NCBI GenBank assembly: GCA_014871385.1
Contig: CM026426.1
Location: forward strand, 13,981,810-14,045,809
Source: Ceratodon purpureus
Lineage: Eukaryota; Streptophyta; Bryopsida; Pseudoditrichales; Ditrichaceae
Length of the DNA: 64,000 bases
Direction of reading: 5' to 3'
Below are positions 11,562 through 23,161 of the stretch, in pieces. Numbering within the stretch: position 1 is the stretch's first letter; each line of letters begins with the position of its first letter. A model generated the notes under the pieces. That model was not told the DNA's origin. It ran no database searches and saw nothing but the letters and a program-made list of their open reading frames with translations. The position numbers were made by a program, and so were the translations under genes.

Positions 11562-12235
11562 AGCATGCCACCGCCGAAAGGCAAAGGCACGGAGGCAGTT
11601 CCGCGGATTTCTACCAACGGGAGATCCAATGCACGAGTTAGTGAAAGAAGCAAGAGACAAACCAAGAGGCCGTCGAAGTACTTGGCTTACACTCCTCCAT
11701 CTGAAAACAAACCCCGTACGGAAAAGGTACACGGAATTCCTCTTCATATCCGATTATTTCTTTTACAATTCAAACGTAACTTGTATAAGGAGATGTTGTT
11801 TTTTGTTGCTCTTCATTGCACGTCCTAACTCAAGTACGCATCTTGGAAATCAGTATCTTCTGAAATGTGTGGAACATGCTGATGATGATTAACGTTGCAC
11901 AGGCGGGGCCCTTGCACCCGAAGAGGAATGTGTGGGTCCTACATCCTGAGCACCCGAATCAAACGGTAGCTCTAGGACAAACAAGAAAGCACTGGAAAAA
12001 TACCAGAAACAAATTTGTCCCGAACGTAACCGGGGTTCTATGGGAATACGAGATGCAACAAGTGACCATAGAACACGTGTATCCGGAATGGGGTCACGTA
12101 ATCCCATTGTACCGAGACCAACAACGTGAAGGAATTCATAAAATGGGGGATGTACTACATGGAGAATTTGCAGAAGACTCTACAATTTTGTGGAACACAA
12201 GGTACCTCAACTACGTACAGGTTGCGAAAAAGTGA
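11562..12235 (+). CDS. 3' exons of the element D gene
   Basis: After CTTACAG at ~11561 the frame encodes a basic, Ser/Thr-rich piece with KRPSKYLAYTPP, then a GTACAC donor near 11723. A second exon (11891-12235, after CGTTGCACAG) gives about 114 residues ending at TGA. It holds alternating beta-type segments (VWVLHPEHPNQTVALG, GVLWEYEMQQVTIEHV, VIPLYRDQQ). Such a basic-linker plus beta-rich C-terminal domain is seen in plant Ptta-type transposon proteins, which fits the upstream exons. The resemblance is weak and by eye. No stop or shift breaks this last exon. Confidence 0.45.
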
Positions 12236-13761
12236 GGTACAGAATAACAACTCTAAACACTACTGGTACATTACTTTCTCAGAGTTTGTCATCGTCTTTT
12301 ACCTCATCTGAACAACGATGCTGCTATATGACAGGAAGTGCTTTCCGACGTGTCTCTGCGCTAAGAGAATTTCTACTCCTTTCCAAAGTGATGATAGTGT
12401 TCTACTGTACATAGAGTACACGGGGGCCTGATTGCATTGAAGCGGGTTTGGTGGTTGACGAGGACAATTTGAATGGACGACTACATGTTCTGTTCAAGGG
12501 GTATGTAACGTCTGTGACTTCTCTGAATTTGTAGTAGCCTCGTTAGAATGGTTTCTGTACAGACATGATGTCGTGAATTACAGAGTCATTGTATGGTCAA
12601 GGCCCAGTATGGATAAAAATAAAGTGCACTCGGTTTTCTGCAATTAAACGTGTGACTCTTTCTTATGAATGTTTCCATGCGTAGATGAAAAGGTTATACA
12701 GAAATTCATTTCGAGCTCAAGAAGGGTTGAAAGAGACGTAATCTCAGCAAATCTGAACTGTATTCCTCATGAAATAACGAGCACATAATTTAGGGTTGCA
12801 AGCACGCAATCCAAGGTCCATAAAACAACGCCCGACTAATGAGGAATATTCCTCGTGGATGAACGCCCATACTGCGACCCTTATAAAACCAAGAATCACA
12901 TTCATACACAGCATATTCCCTCCTTTAATTCCATGTCATGTCCGTCGTTAGATGGAAATCCACTGTTCTGCCACTTGTGACAATCCTGGACAGCGTATCC
13001 TCTTTACAAGACCACCGCTTCAGACCTCCGTGTAACGCGGTTGAAACGACCTCAATAAATCAGGACTTCACGGTCCACTGGGGGACTAATGATCGAACGC
13101 GCAACAGGAACTTCCGACATAACGAAACCTCGAAATAGACGGCTCGATGCAGGAGTAAAACCTTCTCCCGGAATCACAGAGGTCGAGTAATCCTTGCCTG
13201 AATATTCCACCTGCTATGGCCGACTCCATCCGAACGCTTCATTGCTCCTCCGCCTCTGCGAAATCAACCACGATAGTGTGTTCCGCCAGTGATGCTGCGG
13301 ACGGTCCCAGACCTTGTCTGTTGTGACCGAATCGATTGACGATGACCGCCCCTCGCATAGCACGGAAACTCAGAAAATGTGGCGCCCTATAATCCCTTTT
13401 TGCTAAATCAGGGAAACAAAAACGACGGTTTTGCTAGCAGTGTTGGTTTGTTTCCCCATCGTTTATTCTGTTTCATACGGGCAAATCGAGCTTAGTTTGA
13501 TTGCAAAGATGTAAAATACAATCTCCTTGTAGTCATCTATTGCAATTCTTGTATATAAATCACATTTTCCCTCCGATGTGTCAATTTTTTTGGAGCAACT
13601 CATGTAGTAGAAGTTGTCTCTCCTTGATTTGAATCGGTCTGCTCTGGGAACAAGAGTCGACGGCAGACAAGTCAATCAGTGAGATAGGTTCATCAAGTTG
13701 ATGAAAAGTTGAGATAAATCGTTTTCTTGTAGGTTATTTACTCCGTAAGCTTGGAGGCAGA
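12236..13761. other. gene-free stretch
   Basis: No convincing coding frame on either strand. The stretch probably includes the 3' end of element D and older repeats. I see no clear terminal repeats. Confidence 0.4.
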
Positions 13762-14327
13762 CTGGGGAAGCAACTCCCAGTTATTATAAGCAGATTTATT
13801 ATGTCTTATTTTACAAAATATTATGACTTTATCACTTATGATTATGATGATATATAGTTCACTATAAAGTAGGCATTGAGAGCTTTTAGAATATGTAATG
13901 TGTGTTTTGATATTGTTTATGTATAATTAGATATGACATATAATAAGTGTAAAATAATATGTTTTATTATGCAAGGGTATAAGGACAAGAAGGTCCTTAA
14001 ATTTTAAGGCATATTATAAATTTTATCATAAACATAATAAAATAAAATTTATAATAAGGGCATAATAAAGATAGGTGCAATTTTATATAAGATGGTTGAA
14101 TATATGTACACTTTGAATTTTTATGATATACTCGTGTGCTATACTTTGTTTAGTTATTAAATTTTTTATCGTACAAATTATAATAAAGCATAACAAGATT
14201 CTATTTATTATAAAATTTGATTCCGTCAAAAGAAGCATATTATACATTATTATAAATGAAATACCAAGTCTAAATTGACTTATTATGCTGCACAACCCTA
14301 CCCATAATAAGTGAGTTGCCTCCCCAG
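13762..14327. mobile_element. AT-rich 566-bp inverted-repeat element
   Basis: Imperfect terminal inverted repeats frame an AT-rich core without genes. The left end is CTGGGGAAGCAACTC...TTATTAT and the right end, on the other strand, is CTGGGGAGGCAACTC...TTATTAT. The core repeats TTATTAT/ATAATAA words many times. It looks like a MITE. Target-site duplication was not clear. It lies directly beside a Tc1/mariner transposase remnant on the minus strand and could be related to it. Confidence 0.5.
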
Positions 14328-14532
14328 GAGAGGCAGGGTGATCCATGTGTAATTCTTCTGTACAGTGGGTGTACAATGCTTACAAATTTCAGTTACAGTT
14401 ACAGTGGAAAGAACTGAATACCTTTGGAATGCAAGAACTTGCTTAAAAGTTGGATTGCTAGTGAAGTCTAATTTAATATCACAAAAACTTATACATGTAA
14501 ACTTGAAAACTAAATAAAAATTTGTAATTTCC

Positions 14533-14700
14533 TTATACACTATCTTCCACCTTAATACTTTCATCCTTAGCCAAAATCATTGCTTTAACACAATTGGGCA
14601 TAGCTGAAATGAGGCATTTCAAGTGCTCTAAGGGAACTTCATTCCATACTTTATGAATGCTTTTTATCAATTCTTGCTTGTTTATTGACATTTTTGTGAG
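14533..14700 (-). pseudogene. Tc1/mariner transposase, C-terminal remnant
   Basis: The minus frame reads NKQELIKSIHKVWNEVP followed by LISAMPNCVKAMILAK. This closely follows the C-terminal end of Tc1-type DDE transposases (KQELI..I...W..IP....L..SMP.R...VI.AKG). Only about 55 residues are recognisable; the catalytic core upstream (above 14760) is missing. A remnant of an old insertion. Confidence 0.65.
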
Positions 14701-14760
14701 AACAAAGCTGAGGAGGAGGAGGAATGGTACTAGCTCTGGTCCATGAAAAAAGGAGGACAA

Positions 14761-16446
14761 AAGACTAGATGCCTTTACAAATAACTCAAATGAGACAAAG
14801 AATTGACCAAAAAGTCCGCAGTAATGTTCACTATGTGTCAGGAGTTACTGAGGTTAACTTAAGAGCTTGGTAAATTGAATAGGTTGCCCTAATTGAAGCT
14901 AGGGATTTGAATGAGCTGTCCAAAGTAAGCCTAGTGACGTGGATTTGAACTGGAGGATGCAAGTGAAGATTGAAGGCGCCAATCACTGCGCATGTCATTT
15001 AAGCAGTTTCTTGCAAAGAGGAACAACTATACATGACATGGTAAGGTCTTCAATATCCCGTCCGCGAAGTTCATAACTGAGAATTGAAGTACATAACCAT
15101 GATTGTTTGATTGGGTACATTTGACCAAGCTATTCTCCAACTATGTTCATCTGGTCGTAGTAGTTAATATTCGAGTAAAGGACATAAGGTATTTTTAAGA
15201 CGTTAATGGCTGATGTATTTCATTAATTCAACGGAGTACATACAGGAAGACGGGTATATATTTTACACTTGCATATTCAGATTTTGAAAATCCGGTTCTA
15301 AAAGTTGATATGCTGATATATACGTGGATATTGAGAATGTGAGATTGAGAGGTCTTCGTCAAGCAAAAATTATAGCATATATCCAATTCACAACGAGTAT
15401 ATCTGGCTTTAACTGCAGTCTAATTATCTTCATCCCTTCATAGTGTTTGATATCCGTTCAATTCGTTGGATATAAAAAACTTTGATAGGGTGCGGATTTA
15501 TAGTGGTCGTTGTTCAAGTTGATATTCGGATTTATTACAAGACTCAGTATCACATCAAATTTGACAGCTTCTCTGTGTCCAAGCGTACAAAGACTGACAG
15601 CATCTAGGACGTTGGTTTGCGATAATTTGTAGGTCCCTTACCGTGGGATCGTCGTGTCATGGCATTGCGTGGTTCACGAGGGCTTCAACTTGCCATGACC
15701 TAAAATAGAGTATAAAATAAATAAATATATAAATATTCATTGAACATTCTTGCTATATTCCATCAACTTGCTATATAGCATTGAATAGCATTGAAGATCC
15801 ACATATGAACAATATAACCCCCTGCAAGAAGACCCTTTGCACATGCACCCACAAAACACCAATTTCGCAGAGTCGTCCCTCCATCTTAGACTTACGTAAC
15901 TTGTAGTGCACACTCGCCTTCCCTTACGCGGCAGCATCTCCATGGTGCTCAAGGTGGATAATATAGATTGCTTCTCTTGAAGCAATGGATACCTATATCT
16001 CAACAATGCATTTTATTTCAGCCTATTTGAACCGTGGTCTTATTACTTCATAACAACTATGATGTTGGATGCATAGGATAACTGAATGTGTTAAATTAGA
16101 TACACAATTTTGACTGACGACATACACGTCTTCTCAAGTATAATGATAAGGGCAATATTGAAGACGCTATTATCAATCATGTTTTGGAAGTCATACTCAG
16201 TGGTCAGCTATGGTCTAAAAAACGTTGGGGTTGATTCGTGAAAATATGCATACTATGCAAATACATATTTTTCCAGAACGAGAACGTATATAATCTACAT
16301 TACGTTTTCCCCCTTCATCTTTTGACATACTCAGTGAGAAATATGGAAGACAATGTGCGGAATGACAATGTTAAAATACTTTGAGAAGTGTCACCTTAAA
16401 ATGACTATCATTCAATGGAAGATAAGGTAGAATATATCTTTACCCT
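14761..16446. other. gene-free stretch
   Basis: Open frames here (for example a 270-nt one at 15737-16006 on the minus strand) do not look like protein, and I see no conserved motif, RNA gene or clear repeat. Confidence 0.4.
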
Positions 16447-16456
16447 GTCATACCAG

Positions 16457-16757
16457 GCGTAGACAGGACATCCCCACGCTGGGACTTACCTAGTGCTACA
16501 AGCATTTTTAGGAGCCACTCCCATTGGTTGGCTTTTTTCTTCCAAAACCCTGAAATTTTCAATTTGGACCCCCTCCAAGGCCATTTTTGGTAATTTTGAA
16601 TTCAAAAATGGGGCCTGCGGCCCCAAATTACTCTAGAGAGACCCTCTTGGGAATTTTAAAATAAAAAACCAAAAACTAAGGGCTCATCAACCCTGCCCCT
16701 CCGAAAAACGCTCGTAGCACTTGGTAAGTCCCAGCGTGGGGATGTCCTGCCAAAGTG
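16457..16757. mobile_element. MITE copy 1 with 10-bp target duplication
   Basis: A 301-bp element with inverted ends containing CAGGACATCCCCACGCTGGG and its exact complement (27 bp perfect overall). It is flanked by direct repeats GTCATACCAG at 16447-16456 and 16758-16767. A 9-10 bp duplication is typical of MULE-mobilised MITEs. The core (from GCATTTTTAGGAGCCACTCC) is shared with the copy at 36083-36398, although the terminal arms differ. Confidence 0.8.
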
Positions 16758-16767
16758 GTCATACCAG

Positions 16768-19399
16768 AGAACGTCTAGTAACGTCTTGGTTAGCCTTAGT
16801 GCTGTGGAGCACAGATAATGGAATTTCTGCTTGTGTTGGTGGTGATAGTGCTTGTTGTGGCTCCACGTCTGCCATGTCCATGTCTATGTCCCGTGATGCA
16901 CTTTCTCTGACGTGCCTTATGGAGGTTTGACCCCGCCGCGCTCTCTGCGGCCTACACCTTCAACACCTCGAACTGAATTTGTTATCCTCGATTGAAAAAC
17001 TACTGTTGAAGGTCCCTCTTTCTTTCGGATACTTAGTCTTGTCGTCTGGTTGTACACATACATTTCAATCTCCTTACCTTCAACCGTGGCCATTTTGTTC
17101 ATTGGCGTCATGAGACAAATGAAGTCTTCACGTATGTCCAAGGTCCAAGGTATGCACTCTTGTTTTAGTGAGCTCCAACTCCAGTAGAACTTTACTCAAC
17201 TTTTTTTTCTAGACCAGCGATGGATTCGGCAAGGTTGCCTTTGGATGTAGATGCCCGTCCAAGTATTGTTGCATGAGGAGGCGGCCCTGATGCTCCTATG
17301 CTAACCGCAGTGTTCTCTCCCATCTGTTTAAACCGTTCAAAACATGAGTGTCATCTTGTAAGGACAAGATGGAATGGAATTGAGAACATGCTACGAGTAC
17401 AACATGTACAGCGGACGACCATCATGTCTGCGCATGCAAAGTGAGATTCTAACGAATATTGAAGAACAATGTATGTATGAAGTGTACGATCTATAGATTT
17501 TAAAGTACGTTCAATTTTCTTCCGACAGGCTTTAAGGGACACAACGGAGGGCCTTCATTATGGGCTACTCAACTTCTTTTTGTGTCAACTGGAGTTTTAA
17601 CATGTGCATCATCGTCCATGTCCTGTAATCGTCCATCACCATCGCCACAACATCATTGGATTTGAGAAATTTGACATCCATGAAAATTCAACCCAATTAT
17701 GTGATGATGGATGCCATTGTAGATATTCCAAATATAAAACATTGTCAGTGTAGTTACCAAAGTGGGAGGGAGTGGGTTGGGACTTGAATTGTAATTTGAC
17801 ATAGGACCTGCGGTAATGAAACGATGGGCAGACCTGTTGTTTTTGTTGGACATTCAGAAAGTATATATTCCTCACTTGCCACTGCTGAAATGCCTTGGTG
17901 CACTCTTATATCATGGCTACGCAACATGTGATCGTGCGTCACGTTATTCTTTACATGATTGACATGGAGATTGACGAGAGCGTGTTGGAACTGTGGATGC
18001 ACTTCCTTGATTCTCAAGAGCAGGTGCGACGATCATGTCCTCTATACTATGTCACACTTGCTGCCACTGGCCGTCTATGGACATGTCCCTTGACAAATGA
18101 TGTGATATTGTGGACATATGACGCCGAACAAAATTTTCCGAGTTTAGTGCTGCTAGCAATTGTGATATGAAGCCATTCACCAAGACGGACATGCTCAAGA
18201 CATGCTGCAATAATTGGTCGGATATCAATTTTGATCCTTGCGGCACAAATGTCGGAGGTTCTACAAATGGAGTCGGCAATACATTTCCTACGTTCAAAGA
18301 TAGCGCCGCCATTTGCGTTTGAAATGCCTTCATGAATGTGTGAGGGTTCAATCTCTATATTTTCTCTAATCCAATCCCTAATACGGAAGTTAGAATCACG
18401 TACATTGTATCCTTTCAAGCATGCATTAGGGGAAAAACGAGGTCACGAAAGGGCCTTTGAAACAGGCACGTGAGAAAAAAAAGGGGGTGCCCGTGCACTG
18501 TTGACAGTGGCACCTAAGGTGCCACCGTGGTGCCAGTGCTGCGGAGGAGAGGGATCAAACCAATCACTTCGAGAAAGAGCGTGTGTGCAGCATTGCTACA
18601 GTGTCGGGGCTGACAGCATGCGGAGCTGCTGCGCACAGATCCCAAGCCTCACCACTTGTGTTCAAAAAATTTCTGGCATCACATTCAATGAGGGAGTTAC
18701 GAGTCAGCCCACCTACCTCCTCCACCGACGATGTGTGCTGCTCCACCTTCAACCGAAGTTGTTTGGGCGACATGCTGCCAACAGTTAGAGCAACTCGCTC
18801 TACATTGGAGCAGACCATGATGGTCGCCCAAATGCTTTGTAGAATGTTGGGGGTGGCGTGGGCGATGACGGTTTACAAAGATTAGTATTAATCTATGGGA
18901 GCATTGGTCGATAGGGTTTAGCCAATAGTAGTTAGTGCTGCGGGAGAAGCACTTGATTTGTAAAATTGGGTGCAGCCAGCAGGAGTTAGTGCTGCAAGGT
19001 TTCCAAGTGATTTGGGAGATTAGGTGCATGTATAGGTAGCACATTTTGCTTAAGTATGATATCTTGATTCAGTGTCGAAGTGCGGCTTTCTTTGTTGGCA
19101 TGATAAGCCGTATGCTGCCAGCCAGCTGCATATCAAAGTAACTTTCCTACTTCCTTTCAATCTTTGGCTTGACATAATCCAAGCTTCGTTGCCTCCTCGA
19201 GGCAATGTTGTGACTAGGCACGATTACGAAAAACTTTATCTTTAATTACACACTATAGATTTTGCTGTCATCAAGTACTCAAACTATGCAAATGTGATTT
19301 TCTGTGTGCTGGCAGCACGTTCCTTGGCGGTTGCTGGAATGAAAGGAAGATGTTGTAGTTCATTATTGTGTCTTCTAATACCTTAGGGTTTAAAAAAGC
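16768..19399. other. decayed region with scattered minus-strand coding remnants
   Basis: The best candidate is 18052-18351 on the minus strand (NPHTFMKAFQTQMAALSL, QLLQHVLSMSVLVNGF), whose frame continues through a TGA toward 17955. A second is 18564-18818 (SPKQLRLKVEQHTSSVEE). Both look like pieces of an old gene, but I recognise no family. The rest shows nothing. Confidence 0.3.
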
Positions 19400-20230
19400 A
19401 TGGCTAGACTGCCAAAAGCTCTAGTTCAGAGCGTAATTTTGCACAATGATGAAGACGTCCATGGCAATTGGATCCCAATGAGGCTGGACCGGGATTCATG
19501 GATTCTACTGCAACCAAAGTCGCAGGGGCCTTGGGGTAGAGAGGCAAGGCAACATGGTGGAGATAATTTTTGAGGAGCCTTCAAGGCTCAGATCATGGAT
19601 TTCTCCGGGATACCTACTGTGCGTAGAGCAACCAACCTTGATAAGGTGCTTGTGCGGCATGCATATAAGCCTTGCCATCTTTGCTTGGATCCCGCGGTGG
19701 CACTGAATAGGCCATGCATGGCCAACTACCTATATTCCTCGCACTTTGATGATTGGGTGCACCCCACATCTATCATCGGTCCCATTTTTGTCCTCCATAC
19801 AGAGATTGGGGAGGCGACGCGGAATGGTTGAAGCCATGCAGACTTCTTAAACACAGGTACATTCTTCTTTGATGGTGTATAGTTCCCTCCGGCAGAGCTT
19901 ATATCGTACGGGAAGGTAGAATCAATCCCGCTCTCTGGTTTCAACGACATTGAGTGCCCTTTGCCAGACATTCACACCTCTGAAGCCTTCAAGACCAAGC
20001 TCACAACAGATTTTGCCAATGCAATAAAAGCGTCCATTGGTAGTAGTTTCGACCATGAGCAATGGTTTATGCCTGTCCACGTTATCGTTGACTTGTTTGC
20101 GGTCACATGTGACAGCATTTGGCGGACTCCTACATTCTTCGTTTTACACTCTCCGTCTGAGGCACTCATAAGTAGTCTGATGAACCTTGGATGGGCTGAG
20201 AAGTTTCACATTGGCCAAGATGTGTTGTGA
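19400..20230 (+). pseudogene. unknown gene with three in-frame stops
   Basis: One frame of 276 codons runs from ATG at 19400 to TGA at 20228 with internal TGA 19571, TGA 19829 and TAG 19880. Between the stops the sequence is clearly protein-like: IPTVRRATNLDKVLVRH, a CHLC pair (C-x2-C), WVHPTSIIGPIFVLHTEIG, GTFFFDGV, then PLPDIHTSEAFKTKLT and PVHVIVDLFAVTCDSIW. The internal stops fit CGA, TGG and CAG changed by C-to-T or G-to-A. It converges with the minus-strand gene at 20281-21218. I do not recognise the family. Confidence 0.55.
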
Positions 20231-20280
20231 ATAGAAGATGCATACCTAATTCCGTGATGCCATAAAAAATGACCATGCTT

Positions 20281-21218
20281 TGCAGGACCACCTCAAGGTC
20301 AGTGAATAATGGATTCTTTTCATCCAAGACAACCTCCTTTTGCAGCTCCTCGGATTTCTTGGTTTTCTTTGACACTGATGGTAGCTCCATTCTTCCTCCA
20401 GCGTGGTAATAATGGCCTAAAAACTGTGGCAAATTCGCATTCAGCTCTTGCCAAAGCAATCTCATGTGGTAGGGGCTTGGTAGCATGCTGGCTTTCATAT
20501 CCTTGTTCAAAGCATGTACTGGATGCCTCACGGCATTGTAAATAGCACCACAGCGCCAATGACACACCCCTGCTTGGTCGCACGCACCAAGAATTTTCCC
20601 GGTCCTACACTTTTTCCAATTGATTTGAGGACATTGTTGGCAATCTTTCTCTTAAACATGCTCCATAGATGGTTGAGTTGCGAGGGTTAGACCTTCATGC
20701 CTAGATAGTATCTTTGCTAACACTACAGCTCTTCTTGTTTGGGAGACGTTATCCCCATGAAGTCGCTAGTTTCCATGCTTGACCCGGTTGTTCTCATTCA
20801 CAGCATCCACGACATGTGGTTGCAACACTCTTCTAATGAGATTCACTCTGCGTTTTGCACCCCTTCTACCAGGATTCAACTCATGAATCCTTCTTAGCCA
20901 GCGAGCCTTACGTCGCAACCCCATAGGCATGTCTTTCTCAAAATTGGCCCCTTGCTGTAGACGCTCACTCTCTTCCTGTAGGCGCTCACTTTCTTGCTGT
21001 CAGAGACGCACGCCAGTCTCCAAGGGCTGCACCATCATGCTATAATTTCTCTCTTTGCTGATCATCTCGTCACGAGTAGTTTCCAATTCATTCCGCAACT
21101 GCATGCATATATCCTCAATGTCCTTGTAATGGTCAAGCCTCATTCTGCTGACAGCAACCTCGTCTCTCACCTTCCACAGTTCTTCTTCAAGTTGTCTACA
21201 TTGCATTTCTCCAAACAA
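20281..21218 (-). pseudogene. unknown coiled-coil gene with in-frame stops
   Basis: A single minus-strand frame is protein-like from 21218 down to about 20281. It has a long coiled coil (CRQLEEELWKVRDEV, ICMQLRNELETTRDEM), an Arg-rich stretch (GLRRKARWLRRIHELNP), then HALNKDMKASMLPSPY and QELNANLPQFLGHYY. It is interrupted by TGA at ~21000, a TAG near 20770 and a TAA near 20655, all one C-to-T step from sense codons. The gene extends upstream in ways I cannot resolve. No family recognised. Confidence 0.5.
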
Positions 21219-21244
21219 CGTGTAGGAATCCCTTCATGACCGAC

Positions 21245-21538
21245 CTATAATCTGCCTGTATATCCGTACAGACCTCGTTCTCCATGGCATATGAATTCTA
21301 TGCAGTCCCTAAGAGTTTTGAATGGTGGTGGCTTCCTTGTTCCTGGATCAATCGGGCAAATGCTGCCATCGGTCCACAAGTCAATGTTTGGATCCCCGGC
21401 TACTCTCCACACTAGAAATGTTGATGGACATGGTCGCTCTGATTGCTGCACAACTCGCCTAATAAGTGGTGCATAGAGTGCATCAAGCAAAATTGAGGGA
21501 ATGTAGCTTGAATGCTCCGCCACTCTTGCTGCCATCAA
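21245..21538 (-). pseudogene. unknown gene fragment
   Basis: The frame reads SILLDALYAPLIRRVVQQ, CPSTFLVWRVAGDPNIDLW and PPFKTLRDCIEFICHG, which looks like real protein. It ends at TAG just before the coiled-coil pseudogene and may be its upstream exon in another frame. No family recognised. Confidence 0.35.
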
Positions 21539-23161
21539 GAATCAAAACATCTGAGGTACTCCTTGAAGCTCTCAATGGCCGTGAACGGACTGCAAGTATG
21601 TAGAAAAATCTTCTTATGATTGCCAAGTACCCAAAACTTTAGAGTTGTCAACAACCAAACTGTATACCGTATCCACTCATGGAAATTGCAAAATGGAATT
21701 AAAAACAACATCTACCCCAATACTATGGAACACGACCAAAAATTATTATAGAGAAAACGTCACTTACACTATATTTTCAGTCCACCCTAGTAGAGGTTAC
21801 AAGAACACCCTTGCATCTGCTTCCTGCTCAAATTCGTGATTGCTGCGAGCAGACATCTGTAAAGAAATTGCTCATAATTTTAGTTGTCACTCTCAACCTC
21901 ATGCGCCCTTGTGATTGCCCAGTTACCCTTGAATTCCACCTTACAATGGTGTCCTTTGTGCTACAACACTCAAATTCTAAGCACCCAAATTTGTGACTGC
22001 TTTTATGTAGGTGGAGACCAACCTAGGCGCAACCAAACTCTAATGTTCTTACTGTTGTGCCAGCAAACTTCGAAACATCGGCTTTCGAAACCGTTGGCAT
22101 TAATTACCCCAGATTCGATAAGGGAGTGATTGCTCTCTATTACTGCTATCCTTCAAACTTCGCTGCAGAGCAGTAAATGTTGGCAGTCGGTAGTTTGTTA
22201 AACACCCCAGCCACCTTGGCGCCACTAGGCACTCCTCCACGCCACGCAACTCCTTTCCGACACCATATAGAGGGCCTCTTAACTCCGCCGTCAGCATTTC
22301 TGGCATCTCCTGCCACCAGTAGAAAGGCCGTTGGGCAGCCGGTTTACCTAACGCGGGCTGTCTTAGAGGGCCTTTTTGTGAGGTCTTTTTTCACCTAATG
22401 ACATGGATTCCTATTTCTACTTAGACAACATAGTAATGTGGCAACAATGTATCTTTCATTTCCACTATTCTTGTTTGAAAATTCTGCATACATGCATAAT
22501 CATGCACAACAATGGGGAATCTACTATCTTAATGTACATGTTAGAGAAATTTGTAAGGTATTGTGGTCACTTAGAGCATGCATGCTCTCCGTATTGATGT
22601 CAATGTCATGCACCATATCCATGTTGCAAGGTGGAGATTCTGCAAATTCAAATACATTGACGCAGTTTAAGGTCTTAGTCCTCTATGGTGAGGAGAAGTA
22701 TATAATAAACTTGAATATACAATTGTACCACTGTGGATAACTAAAGACATTCCTTAATATACACATAGAGATAGCAGAACCATTAGTAATGAAAACTCGT
22801 GGCTAGAATGACGAGAAGCACAGAGTAGGGATGGATTATCCGCTGCCATTGTCTTCGTCTACCATAGGCTATGTAATAAATATTTCTCTCAGGAAATTGT
22901 GCCACTCCCTAACGGCTAGGCCAATGTTGAAATTTTTTTCTATGCACGTCCCAAATGTGCGGTATAATGTATGAGCCATTAACGTCTCTAATGTGCAGCA
23001 GCTGCAACATAGCTTCATTTGTGACTATTGATCAACATTAATAGGGTACCTTCTATTTGGAGTTTGCGCACATGTGTCTAGACGTTCCTATGCAGCACTT
23101 CTCATGTGCTCTAAGGATCATAGCTCAATAGCACATCTAGTCATAGAAGTGCAGTAGACTG
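21539..23161. other. gene-free stretch
   Basis: I see no convincing gene, RNA or repeat here. It probably includes the left end of element B, whose terminal repeat I could not locate. Confidence 0.35.

Noticed and set aside
22100..22306. Minus-strand 68-codon frame
   Set aside because: No motif, no neighbouring exons, and composition not distinct from random open frames.
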